From contig JBDXFZ010000146.1 of the NCBI GenBank assembly GCA_039990395.1, positions 1,116,001 through 1,180,000 on the forward strand: 64,000 nt of DNA, written 5' to 3'. The DNA is from CALINF01 sp039990395 (GTDB lineage Bacteria > Pseudomonadota > Gammaproteobacteria > Pseudomonadales > Halieaceae). The notes under the pieces are model-generated. The model had not been told where the DNA came from. It saw only the letters and a list, made by a program, of their open reading frames with translations, and searched no databases. Made by a program: the position numbers and the translations under genes. This document shows positions 16,434-25,071 of the stretch, piece after piece (position 1 is the stretch's first letter; each line of letters opens with the position of its first letter).

Positions 16434-17723
16434 ATGAGTGAGAAGAAAGCAACCCTGAGTATTGATGGAGTTGATGAGTCGATTGAGCTGCCAATTTACA
16501 GCGGCAAGCTAGGCCCAGACGTTATCGATGTGGGCGGCCTGACCGCCAAGGGCATGTTTACCTACGACCCAGGCTTCGTATCAACTGCATCGTGCGAATC
16601 GCAAATCACCTATATTGACGGCGGCAAAGGAATACTCCTGCACCGCGGTTACCCCATTGATCAACTGGCTGATCATTCAGATTATCTCGAAACCTGCTAT
16701 CTCCTGCTCTATGGCGAGCTACCCTCTCCAGAGCAAAAAGAAGAGTTCGTCAATACTGTCCACAACCACACCATGGTGCACGAGCAGCTACGCACGTTCT
16801 TCAATGGCTTCCGCCGCGATGCGCACCCCATGGCCATCATGTGCGGTGTGGTAGGCGCGCTATCCGCCTTCTACCACGATTCACTCGATATTTCCGACGA
16901 GCACCACCGTCAGGTAGCTGCATTCAGACTCATCGCCAAAATGCCTACCCTTGCGGCCATGAGCTACAAGTTCTCTATCGGCATGCCCTTTATGTATCCC
17001 GATAACAGCCTGAATTACTCCGAAAACTTTCTTCACATGATGTTTGGCAACCCATGTGAGCCGAGCGTGATTAGCCCCGTACTGGCTAAAGCGATGGACA
17101 GGATCTTCCTGCTCCACGCGGATCATGAGCAAAATGCGTCTACCTCTACTGTAAGACTCGCAGGATCATCCGGCGCCAATCCGTTTGCCTGTATTGCGGC
17201 AGGTATTGCAGCGCTATGGGGCCCCAGCCACGGAGGTGCCAATGAGGCCGTACTGGAAATGCTCGAAGAAATCGGCGATGTCTCACGCATCGATGAATTC
17301 GTGGCACGGGCCAAAGATAAAGACGACCCGTTCCGCTTGATGGGCTTTGGCCACCGCGTGTACAAAAATTTCGACCCGCGCGCCAAAGTCATGAAGGAAT
17401 CTGCTGACGAGGTCCTGGCGGAGCTGGGTATTGAGAACGACCCGCTGCTAGCCATCGCCAAGCGTTTGGAGGAAATTGCGCTAGAGGATGATTACTTTAT
17501 CGAGAAGAAGCTTTACCCCAATGTTGACTTCTACTCGGGCATTATTCTAAAGGCTATCGGTATTCCCACCAGCATGTTTACCGTCATTTTCGCCGTAGGC
17601 CGAACTGTGGGTTGGATAGCACACTGGAACGAAATGATTTCAGGCAGCTACCGCATCGGCAGGCCGCGCCAGCTATACACAGGGCACGAGCAGCGAGACT
17701 ACGTGCCTCTATCGGAGCGCTGA
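16434..17723 (+). CDS. gltA: citrate synthase (type II)
   Basis: A 429-residue citrate synthase condensing acetyl-CoA with oxaloacetate. Conserved segments are FTYDPGFVSTASCESQITYIDGG (split here at about 38-60), LHADHEQNASTSTVR with a catalytic His, WGPSHGGANEAVL with the oxaloacetate-site His, and GFGHRVYKNFDPRA. The C-terminal catalytic Asp lies in the NVDFYSG segment. I start at 16434 rather than 12 codons upstream: MSEKKATLSIDG is the usual N-terminus, AGGA precedes it, and the upstream ATG lies too close to the predicted -10 box. It is divergent from sdhC, as in many gammaproteobacteria, and followed by a strong terminator. The NADH-sensitive hexameric form is likely from the length. 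Confidence 0.97.
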   Translation: MSEKKATLSIDGVDESIELPIYSGKLGPDVIDVGGLTAKGMFTYDPGFVSTASCESQITYIDGGKGILLHRGYPIDQLADHSDYLETCYLLLYGELPSPEQKEEFVNTVHNHTMVHEQLRTFFNGFRRDAHPMAIMCGVVGALSAFYHDSLDISDEHHRQVAAFRLIAKMPTLAAMSYKFSIGMPFMYPDNSLNYSENFLHMMFGNPCEPSVISPVLAKAMDRIFLLHADHEQNASTSTVRLAGSSGANPFACIAAGIAALWGPSHGGANEAVLEMLEEIGDVSRIDEFVARAKDKDDPFRLMGFGHRVYKNFDPRAKVMKESADEVLAELGIENDPLLAIAKRLEEIALEDDYFIEKKLYPNVDFYSGIILKAIGIPTSMFTVIFAVGRTVGWIAHWNEMISGSYRIGRPRQLYTGHEQRDYVPLSER

Positions 17724-17741
17724 ATCTGAGCACAACCGAGC

Positions 17742-17766
17742 AAAGGCCGCCACGCGGCCTTTTTTT
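17742..17766 (+). terminator. rho-independent terminator after gltA
   Basis: AAAGGCCGC and GCGGCCTTT form a perfect 9-bp stem with a CAC loop, followed by a run of T residues. It starts 19 bp after the gltA stop. Confidence 0.95.
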
Positions 17767-17819
17767 GTAGACCATCTGGCTGCAGCAAGTAATCACTACA
17801 ACGGCATGGAAAGACTTCA

Positions 17820-18941
17820 ATGACAGATATCGTGATCAGTGGCACTGGCCTCTACACCCCAACGCAATCGATCTCTAACGCAGAGCTGGTTGAGTCGTTC
17901 AACCAATATGTCGATCTTTACAATGAAGAAAATGCAACCGCGATAGCAGCCGGTGATCTGGTAGCACTGCAACATTCTTCAACCGAGTTCATCGAAAAAG
18001 CATCAGGAATCAAGTCGCGCTACGTGGTCGACAAAGAAGGTGTTCTCGACCCTACTCGTATGACCCCCAGCATTCCCGATCGACCCAATGAGGAACATTC
18101 GGTTATGTGCGAGATGGCCATCGCAGCGGCGAGTGAGGCCATGCGACAGGCTGGTAAAACAGCCGAAGATATCGATGCAGTGATCGTAGCGGCCTCCAAC
18201 ATGCAACGTGCCTATCCCGCCATCGCGGTAGAAGTTCAGGATGCGCTGGGGATAACTGGCTTTGGCTTTGATATGAACGTGGCCTGCTCATCCGCAACCT
18301 TTGGTATACAGCAAGGTCGAGATAGTATTGCCAACGGCAGCGCCCGCTGCGTACTGGTAGTCAACCCTGAGATCTGCAGTGGCCACCTCAACTTCCGCGA
18401 TCGAGACTCGCACTTCATCTTCGGCGATGTGTGCACAGCAATTATTCTGGAGCGTGCTGACACAGCAACCTCAGACGAACAGTACCTGATGCTGGATAGC
18501 AAGTTACAAACCATCTATTCAAACAATATTCGCAACAACTTCGGCTTCCTCAACCGCGGCGACGACACCGGCGTAGGACAGCCGGACAAGTTGTTTGTGC
18601 AGGAGGGACGTAAGGTCTTCAAGGAAGTCTGCCCAGCTGTTGCTACGCAGATCTCCGAGCAGTTAGAAAAGCTGTCGTTAGCTCCCGACCAGCTCAAGCG
18701 GATGTGGCTGCACCAGGCCAACCTGAATATGAATCAGTTAATTGCCCGCCGGGTGTTGGGGCGCGATGCCACGGAGCAGGAGTCTCCCACCATACTCGAC
18801 GAATACGCTAACACCAGTTCGGCTGGATCCGTCATCGCATTTCACAAACACAGAGCCGATTTCGAGCGAGACGATATCGGCGTATTGTGCTCATTCGGTG
18901 CCGGTTACAGCATCGGCAGTGTGATCCTCAAGAAACTGTAG
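17820..18941 (+). CDS. beta-ketoacyl-ACP synthase III family enzyme
   Basis: A 373-residue KAS III thiolase-fold enzyme. The catalytic triad is visible: Cys156 in NVACSSATFGIQ, His298 in WLHQANLNMNQL and Asn331 in YANTSSAGS. It is about 50 residues longer than housekeeping FabH, with extra sequence near 30-95 (VDLYNEENATAIAAGDLVAL and the EGVLDPTRMTPSIPDRP segment). That layout matches the P. aeruginosa PA3286 type, reported to condense medium-chain acyl-CoA with malonyl-ACP and so feed beta-oxidation products into fatty-acid synthesis. The assignment to that type is from memory of the family and is inference here. A GGAAAG ribosome site precedes the start. It stands alone after the gltA terminator. 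Confidence 0.85.
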   Translation: MTDIVISGTGLYTPTQSISNAELVESFNQYVDLYNEENATAIAAGDLVALQHSSTEFIEKASGIKSRYVVDKEGVLDPTRMTPSIPDRPNEEHSVMCEMAIAAASEAMRQAGKTAEDIDAVIVAASNMQRAYPAIAVEVQDALGITGFGFDMNVACSSATFGIQQGRDSIANGSARCVLVVNPEICSGHLNFRDRDSHFIFGDVCTAIILERADTATSDEQYLMLDSKLQTIYSNNIRNNFGFLNRGDDTGVGQPDKLFVQEGRKVFKEVCPAVATQISEQLEKLSLAPDQLKRMWLHQANLNMNQLIARRVLGRDATEQESPTILDEYANTSSAGSVIAFHKHRADFERDDIGVLCSFGAGYSIGSVILKKL

Positions 18942-18946
18942 CGACC

Positions 18947-18981
18947 GCTTGCTTAGCGCCTGACAACACTGCTAAGCCAGC
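18947..18981. terminator. inverted repeat between convergent genes
   Basis: GCTTGCTTAGC (18947-18957) and GCTAAGCCAGC (18971-18981) pair with one mismatch in 11 around a 13-base loop, between the KAS III gene and hisC, reaching into the hisC stop codon. There is no T tract. It may be a weak bidirectional terminator. Confidence 0.3.
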
Positions 18982-20030
18982 AACTCATCCAATACCTCCA
19001 GCAGGCGACCACACTGTGCATCCGTGCCTATACTGATGCGCACATAGTTGCTGATACGAGGCTTATCAAAGAAGCGTACGATCACGCCCTGCTCTCTTAA
19101 CCCATCGAACAGGAATTTCGCGCTAAGCACGGAATGCGTGGCAAACAGAAAATTGGCGCTTGAAGGAAGCACCGAGAACCCGCGCTGCATGAGCGATACT
19201 GACAAACGTTCTCGGGACGCCACTACTTTGTCTGTGCACTGCCTGAAATACGCCTCGTCTTCATAGGCCGCCAACGCGGCGTTCTGTGCCACCACATCAA
19301 GCGGGTACGAATTGAAGGAATTTTTAACGCGGGATAAGCCCTCAATGAGGTCGCTCTGCCCCATCGCCACCCCAACACGCATTCCGGCCATGGCGCGCGA
19401 CTTTGAGAGAGTTTGGACAACCAGCAGATTGTCATATTGATCAATCAAAGAGCAGGCACTTTGCCCACCAAAATCAATATAGGCCTCGTCGATAACCACT
19501 ACGGAGTCCGTATTGGATTCCAATAGTGCACCAATTTCAGTCAACGAAAGCGCGATGCCTGTTGGCGCATTAGGGTTAGGGATAATGATCCCCCCGTTTG
19601 GCTGCTGGTAATCCGCAACACGAACCCTGAAGTCCCCCGTGAGCGCTACAGGGTGTGCCTCGATGCCATATAGGCCACACCAGACAGGATAAAAACTGTA
19701 ACTGATATCCGGGTATAGGATCGGCTGATCGTGCTTCAGAAGTGCCTGAAACACATGCGCTAGAACTTCATCTGATCCGTTGCCGAGAAAAACCTGACCG
19801 GGCTCTAGTTCATTGGCTCCAGCGATTGCCTCGCTAAGCGCTTCTGACTCAGGATCCGGATACAACCTGAGCGCATCACCATCGACTTCTCGTATCGCTT
19901 CGAGCACGCGAGGCGACGGTGGGTATGGACTTTCGTTAGTATTGAGCTTAACCAATTGCCTGTGTTGGGGCTGTTCGCCGGGCACGTAGGGTGTTAGCCC
20001 TCTGGCAAGATCACTCCAGTAGCGGCTCAT
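18972..20030 (-). CDS. hisC: histidinol-phosphate aminotransferase
   Basis: A 352-residue fold-type I PLP aminotransferase. Motifs include KLNTNESPYPPSP (28-40), FLGNGSDEVL (81-90), the NPNAPTG loop (152-158), DEAY (181-184, binding PLP) and the Schiff-base Lys210 in TLSKSRAMAG. The N-terminal NTNESPYPPSP form is typical of HisC, which transaminates imidazole-acetol phosphate in histidine synthesis; some homologues act on aromatic amino acids. No other his gene is nearby, so it may be a second copy. It lies downstream of tRNA-Glu, separated from it by a strong terminator. Confidence 0.9.
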   Translation of the reverse strand: MSRYWSDLARGLTPYVPGEQPQHRQLVKLNTNESPYPPSPRVLEAIREVDGDALRLYPDPESEALSEAIAGANELEPGQVFLGNGSDEVLAHVFQALLKHDQPILYPDISYSFYPVWCGLYGIEAHPVALTGDFRVRVADYQQPNGGIIIPNPNAPTGIALSLTEIGALLESNTDSVVVIDEAYIDFGGQSACSLIDQYDNLLVVQTLSKSRAMAGMRVGVAMGQSDLIEGLSRVKNSFNSYPLDVVAQNAALAAYEDEAYFRQCTDKVVASRERLSVSLMQRGFSVLPSSANFLFATHSVLSAKFLFDGLREQGVIVRFFDKPRISNYVRISIGTDAQCGRLLEVLDELLA

Positions 20031-20067
20031 ATTGGTTCCTGTGCATGCTGGTTATTCAGGTACAAAG

Positions 20068-20100
20068 ACAAGAAAGCCCGGATATACCGGGCTTTCTTGT
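20068..20100 (-). terminator. terminator of the tRNA-Glu transcript
   Basis: A perfect 14-bp inverted repeat (ACAAGAAAGCCCGG and its complement) with a 5-base loop lies 8 bp past the CCA end of the tRNA. The symmetric stem carries A/T-rich flanks, so the minus-strand transcript ends with TTTCTTGTCTTT. Confidence 0.85.
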
Positions 20101-20108
20101 AATAATAG

Positions 20109-20184
20109 TGGCGTCCCCTAGGGGGTTCGAACCCCTGTTACCGCCGTGAAAGGGCAGTGTCCTGGACCACTAGACGAAGGGGAC
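20109..20184 (-). tRNA. tRNA-Glu (anticodon TTC)
   Basis: A 76-nt tRNA including an encoded CCA end. The acceptor stem GTCCCCT pairs with AGGGGAC. The anticodon stem-loop CCGCC-CTTTCAC-GGCGG carries TTC at 20148-20150, and the T arm is AGGGG-TTCGAAC-CCCCT. It is nearly identical to E. coli tRNA-Glu. It is transcribed alone from a promoter at 20229-20256 and followed by a strong terminator. Confidence 0.98.
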
Positions 20185-20228
20185 GCAGTTCAGAGACATT
20201 GCGAATCGCTCCATCCCTGAGGCGCGCT

Positions 20229-20256
20229 ATTGTAACCAAGCTTGAGACTTTAGCAA
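20229..20256 (-). promoter_or_regulatory. promoter of tRNA-Glu
   Basis: On the minus strand TTGCTA, a 16-base spacer and TACAAT lie about 45 bp upstream of the tRNA. The bases following the -10 box are AGCGCGCC, a GC-rich discriminator of the kind found in stringently controlled stable-RNA promoters. Confidence 0.65.
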
Positions 20257-20286
20257 ACACCACTTTTGCAAGTGCCGCAGATATAA

Positions 20287-21537
20287 TCAGTACTTAAACT
20301 CGGTATCAATCATGATGCGATCATAATCGAGCGCCCCACCGGCATCCGCCAGATTCTTTTCACCTGCCTCATTATCAAGGAACCAGGTGAAGCCGACATT
20401 CCAGGACTTGTTGATACCCACTTTACCTGCCAGTCGATGTCCCTTTCCGTCCGTGCCGCCGCCGGCAAAATCTGAGTCACTAAGAAGACCCAGAACTGCG
20501 TCAGCTTCTAGGTCCTGATACTGGTAGGCAAACTGCCAAGTACCGCGACCACTGGCCTTACCAATTTTGGCACCAAGCAACCAGCCAGTGTCAAAATCAT
20601 CGGCGTCCTGGTTCTGCACGTAATTACCGTAGACGTTGAATGGCATATCAAACAGACTTAGCCCCAGGTCGGCCCCCACTTCAACCATTTCATAATTGAA
20701 CTCATAGACACCGTCTATCGAGGAATTTCCAAAAAAGTCGTCATCATAGTATGACTCGTTGCCAGCTGTCGGGAAGTCATAGTATCCCAGCGTAGCTGTC
20801 AGTTTGGCTGAGCCCAACGCTAGTTTTGCGCCACCTTGCAATCCCCACGCGAACTCGTCGTTGCCTTTTCGACTGTCACTCTCAAGCCAATTACCAATGA
20901 AGTTTCCGAACAACATCCCGCCATCCCAACCGGCTGCAACACCTTCCGGCCTCCAGTCGCCGTCCCACATCAATGCCGTTTTCTGCGGCCGGTAAAGCGG
21001 GTTACTGTATTTTCCAGCCGTGAGATGGGCGTCTTCCGTCACATTCCATTTGGCATAGGCTAAATCCAGTCGTAAATCTTTAGTCGAATTTCCGCCGCCG
21101 AGGGTTTGGTTTGAAGATACGGGGTCGTCGCCGCCGCTAGCAAACCCCAGACCCACATCTACATCGGAAGGCAGGGATGCCACAAATGCTGCTCGAGCAC
21201 GAATACGGTTTCGCTCACGATCGCTTCGTCCTTCGATATCAATCGACTCATAGCGATAACGGAAATCACCTTTCATCTTTATGCGATCGGCCCAACTTGC
21301 TGCCTCACTACTTTTCTTCACTGCCGACAGTTCTGTCTGTGCAACTTCCAAATTCTGCGTTGTAACAGTCGTCATCTGCTTCAATTTGGCATTTTCTTGC
21401 TCTAACGTATTAAGACGCTGCGCGAGAGCCATCATATCGGCCCTAAGCTGATCGAACTCAGCCTCACTGACACTGGCGACCGCCTGCGTGCTACCCAAAA
21501 CCGCACTTGCCACCGCTACTGCTATGAGTTTTTTCAT
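20287..21537 (-). CDS. outer-membrane porin, Pho-box controlled
   Basis: A 416-residue exported beta-barrel protein. A signal peptide (MKKLIAVAVASAVLGSTQAVA, broken here after 20 residues by cleavage near AVA-SVS) is followed by a short coiled coil (about 25-70, heptads with Leu and Met, LRADMMALAQRLNTLEQEN). After that come alternating amphipathic strands rich in Tyr, Trp, Gly and Asp (FRYRYESIDIEGRSDRERNRIRARAAF) and a C-terminal strand ending in FKY, a typical outer-membrane assembly signal. The coiled coil resembles the trimerising N-terminus of OprP/OprO-type and related porins. A Pho box stands just upstream and phoU lies on the other side, so it is probably a phosphate-starvation channel. 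Substrate is inferred from context only. Confidence 0.82.
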   Translation of the reverse strand: MKKLIAVAVASAVLGSTQAVASVSEAEFDQLRADMMALAQRLNTLEQENAKLKQMTTVTTQNLEVAQTELSAVKKSSEAASWADRIKMKGDFRYRYESIDIEGRSDRERNRIRARAAFVASLPSDVDVGLGFASGGDDPVSSNQTLGGGNSTKDLRLDLAYAKWNVTEDAHLTAGKYSNPLYRPQKTALMWDGDWRPEGVAAGWDGGMLFGNFIGNWLESDSRKGNDEFAWGLQGGAKLALGSAKLTATLGYYDFPTAGNESYYDDDFFGNSSIDGVYEFNYEMVEVGADLGLSLFDMPFNVYGNYVQNQDADDFDTGWLLGAKIGKASGRGTWQFAYQYQDLEADAVLGLLSDSDFAGGGTDGKGHRLAGKVGINKSWNVGFTWFLDNEAGEKNLADAGGALDYDRIMIDTEFKY

Positions 21538-21618
21538 CGTGATTACTCTCCTGAGTAATTAGTTCTGTGCAATCGGCCCATGCCCGAAGCATGAACACTG
21601 TATGTGTTTCGAATGGTT

Positions 21619-21652
21619 ATTCTATGAAGGCTATATGACAGTAATGTGACAA
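21619..21652 (-). promoter_or_regulatory. Pho box and promoter of the porin
   Basis: On the minus strand TTGTCAC ATTA CTGTCAT (21635-21652) matches the 7-4-7 PhoB repeat. Ten bases later comes TAGAAT (21619-21624) as the -10 box, the geometry of a PhoB-activated promoter. The start codon is about 80 bp downstream. Confidence 0.87.
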
Positions 21653-21764
21653 AAACATACTGCTAGCGACTAAATGTTCGCGTCCGGCACACTCGGTAGG
21701 AACGAGCGCTACTGCGCGCAATTCCAGCCTTGTGTAATCCCAGGATACGGAGAAACCTGAGTTT

Positions 21765-22490
21765 TCAGTCATTGCTACTTTTCATCTGAGCTTGCAACTG
21801 CGCTGGCTCGATGTGCCGAACATCCATACCCTTGACGAGATAGATGACCTGCTCCGCAATATTGCTGCCGTGATCGCCTATGCGTTCCAAACTACGCAGC
21901 GCCCACATCTCGTTCAATACTGGACTAATAGTCCGTGGATCTTCCATCATGAACGTCACGAGACTGCGCAATGCGGTTCCATATTCAGAATCAACCTCAG
22001 CATCCTGAACAACGACTTCAACGGCCATATCAACATCAAGGCGAGCAAACGCGTCCAGCGCCTTGCGCAGCATGGATGCCACATGGCTAGCTATGTGCCT
22101 CGCCTCCACATAGCTGCTGGGGCTCTTGCCTTCCTCTGACAGTTTGATCGCTTGACGTGCAATCTTCGTTGCTTCATCACCAATTCTCTCCAGATCAGTC
22201 GTAACCTTGGCGATAGCAATAACAAGTCGCAGATCACTGGCTGCAGGTTGACGCCGCGCCAGAATGCGAGAGCATTCCTCGTCGATGCGAACCTCCATAT
22301 CATTAACTTCCTGGTCACCGGCGATCACTTGCATTGCCTCGCCGCTGTCTCGCTTGAGCAACGACTCCACAGCTCGGGCAATCTGCTGTTCTACCTTTCC
22401 GCCCATCTCTAGCAAGTGATTTTTTACGGCCTCCAACTCTGCGTTGAACTGACCGGAAATATGCTGCTTGTAGCTGTCCTGATGTATCAT
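21765..22490 (-). CDS. phoU: phosphate-transport regulator PhoU
   Basis: A 241-residue all-alpha protein made of two PhoU repeats. Each repeat has the metal-binding E/DxxxD-type motifs, for example VNDMEVRIDEECSRIL (about 83-98) and the matching segment in the second half (VQDAEVDSEYGTALRS). The PhoU hallmark RSLERIGDHGSNIAEQVIYL is near the C-terminus. PhoU relays the state of the Pst transporter to PhoR and damps phosphate uptake. It is the last gene of the pst operon, 18 bp after pstB. About 110 bp with no clear terminator separate it from the porin Pho box. Confidence 0.96.
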   Translation of the reverse strand: MIHQDSYKQHISGQFNAELEAVKNHLLEMGGKVEQQIARAVESLLKRDSGEAMQVIAGDQEVNDMEVRIDEECSRILARRQPAASDLRLVIAIAKVTTDLERIGDEATKIARQAIKLSEEGKSPSSYVEARHIASHVASMLRKALDAFARLDVDMAVEVVVQDAEVDSEYGTALRSLVTFMMEDPRTISPVLNEMWALRSLERIGDHGSNIAEQVIYLVKGMDVRHIEPAQLQAQMKSSND

Positions 22491-22508
22491 TTGTCTCTCC
22501 CTGCCTCG

Positions 22509-23342
22509 CTATCCGTAGCGCCCAGTAATGTAATCTTCGGTCTGCTTTTGATTGGGATTGGTAAACAATCTATCCGTACTGTCGTACTCTATAAGCTTAC
22601 CCATATACATAAAGGCGGTCATGTCTGACACCCGAGCCGCTTGCTGCATGTTGTGAGTGACAATAACAATAGTGTAGCGAGATTTCAGTTCGTAGATTAG
22701 CTCTTCGATCTTCAAAGTAGAAATTGGATCCAATGCCGAAGCGGGCTCATCCAGCAGTAATACCTCGGGTTCAACTGCAACTGTACGAGCAATCACAAGT
22801 CGTTGCTGCTGCCCCCCAGAGAGACCCAATGCACTGTCATTCAGGCGATCTTTTACCTCGTCCCACAGTGCCGACGCGCGCAGTGACTTCTCTACGACTT
22901 CGTCCAGCACCCGCTTCTTGTTGATTCCCTGAATCCGTAATCCGTAAGCAACATTTTCATAGATCGACTTGGGGAAGGGATTGGGTTTTTGAAATACCAT
23001 CCCGATACGGCGGCGCAAACCTGCGACATCGACATTGGGCGCATAGATGTCGTCTCCTTCCAATCGCAATTTGCCTTTTACCAGACAGCCATCAACCAAA
23101 TCATTCATGCGATTAAAACAACGCAATAAACTCGATTTACCGCAACCACTGGGGCCGATAAAAGCGGTTACTCTTCGCTTGGGAATTTCCAGATTGATGT
23201 CGAACAATGCCTGTGATGTCTGGTCGTAGAACAGATTCAACCCCTCTACATGCAGACTACTGTCGGCTGGCCCGGTAGTATCCGCCGCTGGCTGACGTTT
23301 GATTGATTCAATGTCGATGGCATGTGTTTGCATAGTATTCAA
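22509..23342 (-). CDS. pstB: phosphate ABC transporter ATP-binding protein
   Basis: A 277-residue ABC ATPase. Walker A is GPSGCGKS (63-70), the Q-loop follows in VFQKPNPFP, the signature is LSGGQQQRLVIAR, Walker B is LLLDEPASALDP, and the switch His is in IVTHNMQQA. MVFQKPNPFPKSIYENV and the tail TEDYITGRYG are diagnostic of PstB. It powers PstSCA-dependent phosphate import at the inner membrane. The first 30 residues are an extension of low conservation and the exact start may be a few codons later. It lies 19 bp after pstA and 18 bp before phoU. Confidence 0.97.
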   Translation of the reverse strand: MNTMQTHAIDIESIKRQPAADTTGPADSSLHVEGLNLFYDQTSQALFDINLEIPKRRVTAFIGPSGCGKSSLLRCFNRMNDLVDGCLVKGKLRLEGDDIYAPNVDVAGLRRRIGMVFQKPNPFPKSIYENVAYGLRIQGINKKRVLDEVVEKSLRASALWDEVKDRLNDSALGLSGGQQQRLVIARTVAVEPEVLLLDEPASALDPISTLKIEELIYELKSRYTIVIVTHNMQQAARVSDMTAFMYMGKLIEYDSTDRLFTNPNQKQTEDYITGRYG

Positions 23343-23361
23343 TCCCGAGGCTCTAACGCGC

Positions 23362-25071
23362 TCAGGCCTCCAATGATTTATAGCGTTCTCGCAGCCGATT
23401 GCGCAAGGTTACTGCGGCAAGGTTCAGTAGCGCGATGATGATCACCAGCAGCAAGGCTGTGGCATAGACAAGTGGTCTGGCCGCCTCTACGTTTGGGCTT
23501 TGAAAGCCCACATCGTAAATATGAAAACCCAGATGCATGAACTTCTGATCCAGGTGAATGAACGGATAGTTGCCATCCAGAGGTAATGATGGCGCCAGCT
23601 TCACGACCCCTACCAGCATCAAGGGTGCGACCTCGCCCGCTGCACGTGCAACCGCCAGAATCAGGCCGGTCATCATCGCCGGAGTCGCCATTGGCAGCAC
23701 AACGCGCCACAGTGTCTCGGCACGAGTTGCGCCAAGTGCTAGGCTGCCCTCTCGAACTGACTTTGGTATACGCGCTAACCCTTCCTCGGTAGCAACGATA
23801 ACTACCGGCAAGGTAAGCAAGGCCAGCGTGAGTGATGCCCACATCAGCCCGGGGGTGCCAAACGTTGGGCTGGGCAACGCCGCTGGAAAGAATAATTGGT
23901 CCAGTTCACCGCCAAGAAAATAGACGAAGAACCCCAGCCCGAAAACACCATAAACGATAGACGGCACGCCAGCCAAGTTGTTAACGGCAACGCGAATAGT
24001 ACGCGTCACCAGCCCCTGTCGAGCATACTCACGTAAATAGACTGCTGCCACCACGCCGAATGGCGTCACAATAATGGCCATCAGTATAACCATCATGACG
24101 GTGCCAAACATCGCCGGAAAAATGCCACCCTCTGTATTGGCTTCGCGAGGCTCATCGCTCAAGAATTCCCAGAGGCGCTCCGCATACATTGCCAGTTTAT
24201 CGGCTATACCCATGCCATTGGGTTGATATGCCCTGACAACTTTCGCTATGGGCAGAGAGACTTCTTGGCCATCGGCGAGGATGGCGGTGTAGCTGTGGTT
24301 CGCGATACTGTCGTACAAGGTATAGAGCTGCTCCTGTAGTACCTTGTACTGAGCGTCGAGCTCGGCGCGTTCACTAGCCAGCGCGGCCTGCGCGGCAGCA
24401 TCGAGGCTGCCCGCCAGCTCCAGTGTGCGCTCTTCAAGCCGCACCCTCTCCATTGCGTAGTTAATCCGCCCTATGTCGCCTCTTTCGATGGTATGTATCG
24501 CGTCGCGAACAGCCAGCGTATCGGCAATCACAGATTGGAAAGCCGCCCAGGTGCTCGCCTCATCGTCGTCGGCGTCTGCAATCAGCGCGCCGTCGCGGGT
24601 CACGGACTTCAGATAGCCGTAAAAGTTGCCCCACTCGAGCCGCTCAATGACCACAACGCTGTCAGGGTATCTCGGCACATCCAGCTGCTCATTGATGAGC
24701 CAAACAAAGTCGCTGCCCAGAAAATCGCGATTGCCCTGCTTGAGTAAACTTCGCTTAAAAAATTCCTCACTCCCCTGAAGCGTGAACCCCGCCTCCAGCA
24801 GCTGCTGTCGGGAAACCTCGACTTCCTCTACGACCTCACCCAGTATTGGTTGGACGTTGCTTTGATAGCTAACATTTGCAAGCATCACGTCTTTCGGCCA
24901 AAAATGGCTGAAACCGCGCACCGCCAGTAGCGCCATCAACCCGACCACGGCGATCACACTCAGGCTGACGGCTGCAGCATTTATCCATATCATTGGCTCG
25001 CCACTCTTCACCCATGCCAGCGGCCCCGGATTTTTCTGGTTTTGTAGCGCAGTTGCATTTTGATTATTCAT
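23362..25071 (-). CDS. pstA: phosphate ABC transporter permease, enlarged PstA
   Basis: A 569-residue permease, about twice the size of E. coli PstA (296). One membrane helix (about 30-55) is followed by a roughly 260-residue periplasmic region with a coiled-coil stretch (about 195-245, rich in Ala, Leu and Glu). The six-helix BPD permease domain then starts near 310. The domain has the coupling motif EEGLARIPKSVREGSLALGATRAETLWRV (split here, about 435-463) and GLILAVARAAGEVAPL. Long PstA and PstC proteins are known in pseudomonads and relatives. The start overlaps the pstC stop by one base (TAATG). Confidence 0.94.
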   Translation of the reverse strand: MNNQNATALQNQKNPGPLAWVKSGEPMIWINAAAVSLSVIAVVGLMALLAVRGFSHFWPKDVMLANVSYQSNVQPILGEVVEEVEVSRQQLLEAGFTLQGSEEFFKRSLLKQGNRDFLGSDFVWLINEQLDVPRYPDSVVVIERLEWGNFYGYLKSVTRDGALIADADDDEASTWAAFQSVIADTLAVRDAIHTIERGDIGRINYAMERVRLEERTLELAGSLDAAAQAALASERAELDAQYKVLQEQLYTLYDSIANHSYTAILADGQEVSLPIAKVVRAYQPNGMGIADKLAMYAERLWEFLSDEPREANTEGGIFPAMFGTVMMVILMAIIVTPFGVVAAVYLREYARQGLVTRTIRVAVNNLAGVPSIVYGVFGLGFFVYFLGGELDQLFFPAALPSPTFGTPGLMWASLTLALLTLPVVIVATEEGLARIPKSVREGSLALGATRAETLWRVVLPMATPAMMTGLILAVARAAGEVAPLMLVGVVKLAPSLPLDGNYPFIHLDQKFMHLGFHIYDVGFQSPNVEAARPLVYATALLLVIIIALLNLAAVTLRNRLRERYKSLEA

